A stretch of DNA of 10,106 nt from an uncultured Opitutales bacterium. GTDB lineage: Bacteria; Verrucomicrobiota; Verrucomicrobiia; Opitutales; Intestinicryptomonadaceae. Both the position numbers and the translations under genes were made by a program. Location: contig URJJ01000061.1 of assembly GCA_900548185.1 (NCBI GenBank), positions 1 through 10,106 of the forward strand, in the 5' to 3' direction. This document shows positions 1-7,229 of the stretch, piece after piece. How positions within the stretch are numbered: position 1 is the stretch's first letter; each line of letters begins with the position of its first letter. The notes beneath the pieces are model-generated. The model was not told the DNA's origin. It saw only the letters and a program-made list of their open reading frames with translations, and did not search any database.

Positions 1-358
1 GGGATGCGGAAGCATCCCCAGGTCAAGGGGCTTTGCCCTTTTTACGGTTAGGATTGTTCTTTTAGGTTGGGATATTGAATAACGGTCGCTTTCTCCCACT
101 GGGGTGAGGAGGCGGTATTTTGCTTTTTAAAAATCCTTCCGCAGTGGGCTCGGCCCTCTCGGGATGCGGAAGCATCCCCAGGTCAAGGGGCTTTGCCCTT
201 TTTACGGTTAGGATTATTCTTTTAGGTTGGGATATTGAATAACGGTCGCTTTCTCCCATTGGGGGGAGGAGGTAGTATTTTGCTTTTGCAAAATGCCTCC
301 GTAGGGGGCTCGGCCCTCTCGGGATGCGGAAGCATCCCCAGGTCAAGGGGCTTTGCCC
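1..358. repeat. Tandem direct repeat, 160-bp period, 2.2 copies
   Basis: Copies run 1-160 and 161-320, and a partial third copy covers 321-358 before similarity stops. By eye, copies 1 and 2 differ at 11 positions. Only one difference (offset 56) lies in the first 98 bases; the rest fall between offsets 99 and 145. Each copy opens with a perfect 7-bp hairpin GGGATGC/GCATCCC closed by a GGAA (GNRA-type) loop. A second hairpin, AAGGGGC/GCCCTTT with a TTT loop, follows at once. Further on, copy 2 has CTCCC/GGGAG and ATTTTGC/GCAAAAT arms, and both copies have GGGC-TCG-GCCC. The window begins exactly at a unit start, so the array may extend upstream. No coding potential is evident: 160 is not a multiple of three, so a frame would shift from copy to copy. 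This could be a dispersed intergenic repeat family or a variable-number tandem repeat; its function is unknown. Confidence 0.93.
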
Positions 359-362
359 CTTG
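344..362 (+). terminator. Terminator-like hairpin in the repeat (third copy)
   Basis: In the third repeat copy the arms AAGGGGC and GCCCCTT pair perfectly around a TTT loop, followed only by TGTT. In copies 1 and 2 (about 24-41 and 184-201) the same arm has one G-T pair but runs into five T residues, which is closer to an intrinsic terminator. These could stop transcription entering from upstream before the histidine kinase gene. The stem is short and this may simply be part of the repeat's own structure. Confidence 0.3.
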
Positions 363-392
363 TTAAATGTTTGTTAGGGAGGAAGGAGGGGA

Positions 393-421
393 TTGACAAT
401 CCGGTTCACTGGTTGGATTTT
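393..421 (+). promoter_or_regulatory. Possible sigma70-type promoter for the histidine kinase
   Basis: A perfect TTGACA lies at 393-398, just after the repeat array. With a 17-base spacer the -10 position (416-421) reads GATTTT, which is a poor match to TATAAT. The perfect -35 and the location 24-50 bases before the start codon make it the best candidate, but the weak -10 leaves it uncertain. Confidence 0.3.
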
Positions 422-431
422 GATGCGGATT

Positions 432-436
432 AAGGA
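432..436 (+). promoter_or_regulatory. Ribosome binding site of the histidine kinase gene
   Basis: AAGGA sits 8 bases before the ATG at 445. It is the clearest Shine-Dalgarno sequence in the window and supports the 445 start. The other genes here have weak or no such signal. Confidence 0.6.
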
Positions 437-444
437 TTATTGAA

Positions 445-2235
445 ATGAGCGTATTCAAAGGCGGATCAAAAATTTTCAGGAGGGTTTTCCTCTATGTAAT
501 GCTTACGGGCTTTTTGGTGCTGAGTGTCGTTTTGGCTTTTATGTTGAGCGTCATGACGGCTCTTTACGACTCGCAGATGAGGGAGTCGCTCGTAAATTCG
601 GCGGAGCTTATAGCGCAGGGGGCGGGGCGCGGGGAGTTTCCCGACATGGCCGCCTTCAGGGGGTTGTGCGACGAATTTTCCAAAAATTCGACGATAAGGA
701 TAAGCATAATCTCCCCCGAGGGAAAGATGCTTTTGGATAGCGGCGGCGACGAGGGGCAGATGGAAAACCACGCGGGGCGCCCCGAGGTTTCCGAGGCCGT
801 AAAGACTTTGGAGCCGGCCGTATCGAAACGCTTTTCAAAGACCCTTGGGGCGCACATGATGTATGTGTGCGTTCCGGAGAGGGACAAGTCCGGGCGGCTG
901 CACTATCTCATAAGGCTTGCGATGCCCCTGGACAGGATTGAGAAAGTCAAGGAGAACTTCCTTTACATCGCCCTTGGTCTGTACGCGCTTGCGCTTGCCA
1001 TAGCGGGCGCTGCCGCCTACCGCATCGCCAGGGGCGTGAGCGTGCCGGTCGAGGCGCTGCGCGAGGGTGCGCTCGAGTATTCCAAGGGGAATTTCGACCA
1101 CAGGCTGCCGTCCAGCGACATTCCGGAGCTCGACCTTCTCGGGCGGGGGATGCAGAGCATGGCGCTCCGCCTGAAGGATGAGATTTCCAAGCTGAGCTTC
1201 CGCACTGAAATCCTTTCGGAAACTTTCGCCGCAATGCGCGAGTGCGTGTTCGTCTGCTCTTCGGACGGCTCCATAATATTCATAAACGGGGCCGCCGAGC
1301 GCATGTTCGGCGCGGGGCCGGGGTCGGCTTCCGGGCGCAGGATAGGCGAGCTTGTGCGCGACAGCCGTCTCATGGCGCTGATTGACGAGACGTTCGCCTC
1401 GGGCAGGTGTTCGGCCCAGGCCGAGCTTTCTGTGCAGGGCGGAATGGACATAGACTTTACCGGAACCGTCCTTGACGGTCACGAGAGGCGGGCGATATTC
1501 GTGCTGCACGACATAAGCGATATAAAGAGGCTTGAGCGCATGCGCAAGAACTTCGTTGCCGGGGTGTCGCACGAGCTGAAAACCCCGATAACGTCAGTCA
1601 AGGGGTTTGTGGAGACTCTGCGCGAAATGGAGTCGGATTCCGACAAGCTGCGCTTCTTCGGGATAATCGAAAAGGAGGCGGACCGCATGAACTCCATAAT
1701 CGACGACATGCTCCTGCTCTCCCGCATGGAAATAGACCCCGAGAGGGAGCGCAAATATTTCTCGGAGGTGCGCATATGCCAGGTCCTCCAGGAGGCGGCC
1801 GGAATGCACGAAGCGCGGGCGGCGGAGCGCGGCATAAGCTTCGAGCTTTCGTGCGATCCGGACCTTGTCGCGTCCGCTCATGCGGCGCTGCTTGTAACCG
1901 CCGTCGCAAACCTTGTCGGGAATGCGGCGAAGTACGCCCTCGAAAACACGTCCGTGAAGATTTCTGCAAAGAGGGACGGCGGGTGGATAGTCATATCGGT
2001 GGCAGACGAGGGGCCCGGAATCTCGCCGGAGCACGCCTCGATGGTCTTCGAGCGCTTTTACAGGATAGACAAGGGCCGCTCGCGGTCGATGGGCGGAACC
2101 GGGCTTGGGCTTGCCATAGTAAAGCATGTGGCGATAATGCACGGCGGCGCGGCATGGCTTGCGCAGGCTCCCGGCGGCGGCAGCGTGTTCTGCATAAAAA
2201 TAAGCGGGGCCCGCTCGGCTTCACAGCCGGAGTAG
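445..2235 (+). CDS. PhoR-type membrane sensor histidine kinase
   Basis: This is a 596-residue two-component sensor kinase that should autophosphorylate on His376 and pass the phosphate to a response regulator. Domain order: transmembrane segment 1 (about 14-36); an extracytoplasmic sensor region (about 40-168) containing MENHAGRPEVSEAV, typical of PhoR/ResE-like sensors; transmembrane segment 2 (about 172-194); HAMP linker (about 195-248); PAS domain (about 255-362); HisKA with FVAGVSHELKTPITS (H376); and HATPase_c with N-box NLVGNAAKYA (about 489-498), G1 box DEGPGI (521-526), FERFYR (535-540) and G2 box GGTGLGLAI (550-558). All catalytic boxes look intact. The start is supported by AAGGA 8 bases upstream. 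Architecture resembles PhoR of phosphate signalling, but the ligand cannot be read from sequence. No response regulator gene is adjacent: upstream lies a repeat array and downstream a long gap, so any partner is outside the window. ResE/WalK-type kinases share this layout, so no symbol is given. Confidence 0.93.
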   Translation: MSVFKGGSKIFRRVFLYVMLTGFLVLSVVLAFMLSVMTALYDSQMRESLVNSAELIAQGAGRGEFPDMAAFRGLCDEFSKNSTIRISIISPEGKMLLDSGGDEGQMENHAGRPEVSEAVKTLEPAVSKRFSKTLGAHMMYVCVPERDKSGRLHYLIRLAMPLDRIEKVKENFLYIALGLYALALAIAGAAAYRIARGVSVPVEALREGALEYSKGNFDHRLPSSDIPELDLLGRGMQSMALRLKDEISKLSFRTEILSETFAAMRECVFVCSSDGSIIFINGAAERMFGAGPGSASGRRIGELVRDSRLMALIDETFASGRCSAQAELSVQGGMDIDFTGTVLDGHERRAIFVLHDISDIKRLERMRKNFVAGVSHELKTPITSVKGFVETLREMESDSDKLRFFGIIEKEADRMNSIIDDMLLLSRMEIDPERERKYFSEVRICQVLQEAAGMHEARAAERGISFELSCDPDLVASAHAALLVTAVANLVGNAAKYALENTSVKISAKRDGGWIVISVADEGPGISPEHASMVFERFYRIDKGRSRSMGGTGLGLAIVKHVAIMHGGAAWLAQAPGGGSVFCIKISGARSASQPE

Positions 2236-2243
2236 GGAAGGGG

Positions 2244-2272
2244 GCCGGATTTTCGTCCGGCGCTTCAGGCGC
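2244..2272 (+). terminator. Twin hairpins after the kinase gene, possible weak terminator
   Basis: GCCGGA (2244-2249) pairs with TCCGGC (2256-2261) around a six-base loop. It is followed by the overlapping stem GCGC/GCGC (2260-2263 and 2269-2272). The position nine bases past the kinase stop fits a transcription end, but there is no T tract, so intrinsic termination is doubtful. Confidence 0.3.
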
Positions 2273-2478
2273 GGCATGGCTTGCGGCCTGCGTTTGTGTT
2301 TTTTCTCCCGTGCAAAGGGCGGTAAAATTCTGGGCGCGCGCCGATTGCAATCTCCCGAAAGAGGCGAAAAAGCTCGCGGCGTTTTGCGGCAGGCCCGGAG
2401 GGGTTTCCTTCGCCGCGCAAAATTTCATTTCCCAATTTGTACCAGATGCTAAAATTTTGTTAGAATGCAGGAAAACGT

Positions 2479-2507
2479 TTGACAAGCCTCGCCCGCGCGC
2501 TTGTGAT
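2479..2507 (+). promoter_or_regulatory. Possible sigma70-type promoter in the long gap
   Basis: TTGACA (2479-2484) is a perfect -35 box. After exactly 17 bases TGTGAT (2502-2507) matches four of six bases of a -10 box. No gene starts nearby. Transcription would begin near 2514 and either reach the dikinase gene through a leader of about 445 bases or give a short RNA. ACAAGC (2482-2487) and GCTTGT (2499-2504) form a 6-bp inverted repeat overlapping the -35 and -10 boxes, which could be an operator or chance. Confidence 0.35.
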
Positions 2508-2514
2508 GTTTGGC

Positions 2515-2589
2515 ATGGAAATCCCCCATTTGAAGGGGCCATAGATTCTCTTTTAGCGGGCCGGGGTTCGCAGGCTTTTTAGCTTTTTT
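2515..2589 (+). ncRNA. Speculative short RNA downstream of the gap promoter
   Basis: Just after the putative promoter, ATGG (2515-2518) and CCCC (2523-2526) can pair with GGGG (2535-2538) and CCAT (2539-2542) to form a bulged hairpin. The sequence then runs into two T tracts at 2576-2580 and 2584-2589. Promoter, stem and T tracts fit a roughly 75-base small RNA. The stem directly before the T tracts is weak (GCC/GGC), I recognise no RNA family, and the call is tentative. Confidence 0.15.
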
Positions 2590-2652
2590 GCATGTTTAGA
2601 AAAGGCCCTCTCTTCCCCCCGTCGCGGCTGCGGACGCCACGTCTGCGCCGTC

Positions 2653-2707
2653 CCGATTCCTTCCGCCCGGCTCCGCGCCCAAAGGGGTGCCGCACGGAAG
2701 GAATCGG
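2653..2707. repeat. 13-bp perfect inverted repeat with nested hairpin
   Basis: CCGATTCCTTCCG (2653-2665) is the exact reverse complement of 2695-2707. The 29-base interior holds a second hairpin, GCGCCC (2675-2680) with GGGTGC (2685-2690) around AAAG, including one G-T pair. As RNA this would make one long stem with an internal loop and a capped inner stem. It could be a structured RNA, a palindromic repeat or a small element remnant. Confidence 0.7.
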
Positions 2708-2746
2708 CGCCGCCTGGGAGACGCCGCATATGCGATGCCGCGGCGC

Positions 2747-2760
2747 GTTTTCCGGAAAAC
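2747..2760. repeat. 14-bp perfect palindrome
   Basis: GTTTTCCGGAAAAC reads the same on both strands. It lies about 200 bp before the dikinase start. Such a symmetric site could bind a dimeric regulator, but no regulator gene is in view and no second copy was noticed. Confidence 0.35.
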
Positions 2761-2958
2761 CCCCAGCCTGCGCCCCTGCGCCATAGCGCGCGGTTTCAGG
2801 CTTCGGGCGACCCCTTTCCGGATTCCGCAGCGCTCGCGCCTTTTCGCGGAATATTTTCGCGCGGGGCTTTGCGGGGGGCTCTTTTTTGGGGGAGGCAGTT
2901 CCGCGCGCGGCGGATTCCCCTCCGGCGCGGTTGGTTTGCAATAAAGAAGTAGAATCAT

Positions 2959-5751
<2,793 letters not shown>

Positions 5752-5774
5752 GCGGTGTCGGAGAATTGAAAGTT

Positions 5775-5805
5775 GCGGCGGTCCGGTTGCGGGCCGCCGC
5801 TTTTT
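5775..5805 (+). terminator. Intrinsic terminator of the dikinase gene
   Basis: GCGGCGGTCC (5775-5784) pairs with GGGCCGCCGC (5791-5800) over 10 bp, with one G-T pair and a six-base loop. TTTTT follows, then a further T-rich run. It starts 24 bases after the stop codon and is a textbook rho-independent terminator. Confidence 0.9.
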
Positions 5806-6111
5806 GCATTTTTTGCCCGCGCGTTAAGGGCTTTTATACGCAAGTAGAGTTTTTTGCATGTGCGTTTTTTTTCCGTCTGCGCCGGTGGGGGAAAGGCTGC
5901 CGCGCCGATACAAATTGTGCGCTTAAAACGGGGCGGGACAGACTCCGCAAGCTTGGGGCGGTTTATAAATAGAATTTGGCAGGGACTTATTCCATGCCCC
6001 GATGAAACGGCCTTGTCTCCTTTTGGGGCTGGCATAGATTAGGGAACGGATATTGCGGGCGGCGCGGAGAATTGGCCCGGCGTTCTGAAAAGGCCGGCCT
6101 CCCTGCGGTTG

Positions 6112-6134
6112 CGGGTTTTTGCGTACCCGTTTTT
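6112..6134 (+). terminator. Short terminator-like hairpin before murB
   Basis: CGGGT (6112-6116) pairs with ACCCG (6125-6129) around an eight-base loop and is followed by five T residues. The whole is flanked by the CTGAAAA/TTTTCAG pair. With only 5 bp it is weak. It could end a transcript crossing the gap or act as an attenuator in a murB leader. Confidence 0.25.
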
Positions 6135-6304
6135 CAGTCGGCCCGCTTCCATTTGCATGGGCGTTTGCCGAAACGGGGAGAGTGGCATATTGCGGCTTTC
6201 CGCGTGCGCTTTCCGGATTTTTTAGGAAATACGCATGCCGCGCCGCCTGCTTCGCGGACAATTAGGCTTGAATAGCGGGGCGCCCGCGTCTTTGATTCGG
6301 GCAA

Positions 6305-7207
6305 ATGGAAAAATTCGGGGGCCTGGAAATAAGGGAAAATGTTCCGCTTGCTGGTTTTACGACGTGGAAAATCGGCGGGCCGGCGCGGTATTTTGCCGAG
6401 GCCGACTCGTCCGGCGTCGCCCCGCTTCTCGCATGGGCCGCGCAGTCGCGCGTCCCGGTGTGCGTTTTGGGGGCGGGCTCCAACGTCCTTGTGCCCGATT
6501 GCGGTGTGGACGGCCTGGTTCTGCGCATGAGGCCGGGGCCGGACTGCGTGCGTTTCGGCGACGGCTTTGTGGAGGCCGACGCGGGAACTCCGCTGGGGCG
6601 CCTTGTGGGGGCCGTTTCGGACGCGGGCTTTTCCGGTTTCGAGTTTCTGGCTGGCATTCCGGGGTCCGTGGGGGGCGCTGTGTTTATGAATGCAGGCACA
6701 GGCGGGCCGGAAGGCAGGGAAATTTGCGACATATTTTGCGGCGCGGCCCTGATTTCGCCCGAAGGCAAAACCAGGGCAGCCGGACTCTCCGACATGGGCT
6801 TCGGCCACCGTGCAAGCGCATTGCAGAAGGGCGGGGACATCCTGCTTTCCGCGCGTTTTTCTACGGTTTCGCGCGCCGACCCAGAAGAAATCCGCGCATC
6901 CGTGCGGGCGGCGGTTTCGTCCCGCAGGGCGCGGGAGCCGGAAAACAGGAGGACTGCCGGAAGCGTATTCAAGTCCGCAGGCGGGGTTCCCGCCGGATGG
7001 TATATTGAACGGGCCGGCCTCAAGGGCAAGCGCGTCGGGGGCGCCGTCGTGAGCTTCAAACACGCAAACTGGATAGAAAATGCAGGCGAGGCGACTGCCG
7101 AAGACGTCCTCTGCCTCATATCGGCGGTAAAATCCGAAGTTTTCAGCATGTTCGGCGTAAGGCTTGAAACCGAGGTGCGCATTCTAAGGCCCCGCGCAGG
7201 CCGTTAG
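6305..7207 (+). CDS. murB: UDP-N-acetylenolpyruvoylglucosamine reductase (MurB)
   Basis: A cytoplasmic FAD enzyme that uses NADPH to reduce UDP-GlcNAc-enolpyruvate to UDP-MurNAc, the second committed step of peptidoglycan precursor synthesis. The 300 residues are the usual length for the short (type II) MurB form. FAD-binding signatures are TTWKIGGPARYF (19-30), VCVLGAGSNVLV (52-63) and FLAGIPGSVGGAVFMNAG (114-131). The C-terminal domain shows AGSVFK with probable catalytic Ser220, then AGLKGKRVGGAVVSFKHANWI (237-257) and LETEVRIL (287-294) with probable catalytic Glu288. Arg169 in FGHRAS fits the usual YRxS arginine. Slightly unusual are the replacement of the common FKNP by FKSA and the loss of the QP pair before AGS. 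No Shine-Dalgarno is visible before the ATG, but conserved sequence begins within 20 residues of it. It stands alone, not in a mur/fts cluster, and ends 22 bp from the convergent DUF4838 gene. Confidence 0.96.
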   Translation: MEKFGGLEIRENVPLAGFTTWKIGGPARYFAEADSSGVAPLLAWAAQSRVPVCVLGAGSNVLVPDCGVDGLVLRMRPGPDCVRFGDGFVEADAGTPLGRLVGAVSDAGFSGFEFLAGIPGSVGGAVFMNAGTGGPEGREICDIFCGAALISPEGKTRAAGLSDMGFGHRASALQKGGDILLSARFSTVSRADPEEIRASVRAAVSSRRAREPENRRTAGSVFKSAGGVPAGWYIERAGLKGKRVGGAVVSFKHANWIENAGEATAEDVLCLISAVKSEVFSMFGVRLETEVRILRPRAGR

Positions 7208-7229
7208 CCCGCGCCACGTCTTGTGCCAG

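Larger units (their letters stand above)
2236..2958. other. 723-bp gene-poor intergenic stretch
   Basis: I find no open frame here that resembles a real protein. The available frames give low-complexity Pro/Arg/Gly/Ala-rich translations typical of non-coding GC-rich DNA. The stretch holds a short hairpin just after the kinase stop, a possible promoter at 2479-2507, a long inverted repeat at 2653-2707 and a 14-bp palindrome at 2747-2760, each listed separately. It could be a long leader of the dikinase gene, a small RNA locus, or decayed sequence. Confidence 0.6.
5752..6304. other. 553-bp gene-poor intergenic stretch
   Basis: The first part holds the dikinase terminator. The rest shows no protein-like open frame on either strand. 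Visible items are TATAAAT at 5964-5970 without a good -35 box, and a bulged inverted repeat: ATGCCCC (5994-6000) can pair with GGGGCTGGCAT, leaving a two-base bulge. A third item is the pair CTGAAAA (6085-6091) and TTTTCAG (6131-6137) enclosing a smaller hairpin. The murB promoter should lie here, but I cannot place it. Confidence 0.5.

Noticed and set aside
62..346. A 94-codon minus-strand open frame across the 160-bp repeats
   Set aside because: It exists only because both repeat copies lack stops in the frames used; the unit length is not a multiple of three and the peptide resembles no protein.
1..358. Possible CRISPR array
   Set aside because: The whole 160-bp unit repeats without unique spacers, and no cas genes are in view.
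835..1572. A 245-codon minus-strand open frame opposite the histidine kinase
   Set aside because: The plus strand carries complete kinase domains; the antisense frame is a by-product of GC-rich codon use.
2555..2580. TTCG-containing stretch that recalls a tRNA T-loop
   Set aside because: No acceptor, D or anticodon arms can be built around it.
1776..2582. A 268-codon plus-strand open frame running out of the kinase gene into the gap
   Set aside because: It is out of frame with the kinase over its first part, its translation is Arg/Gly/Ala-rich without recognisable motifs, and it has no start signal.
2592..2944. Short open frames of 64 and 85 codons in the gap before the dikinase
   Set aside because: Both translate to Arg/Pro-rich low-complexity peptides, overlap each other and the inverted repeat, and lack start signals.
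5923..6261. A 112-codon minus-strand open frame in the gap before murB
   Set aside because: No motif, no ribosome site, and composition like non-coding sequence; a real gene here cannot be excluded but is not supported.
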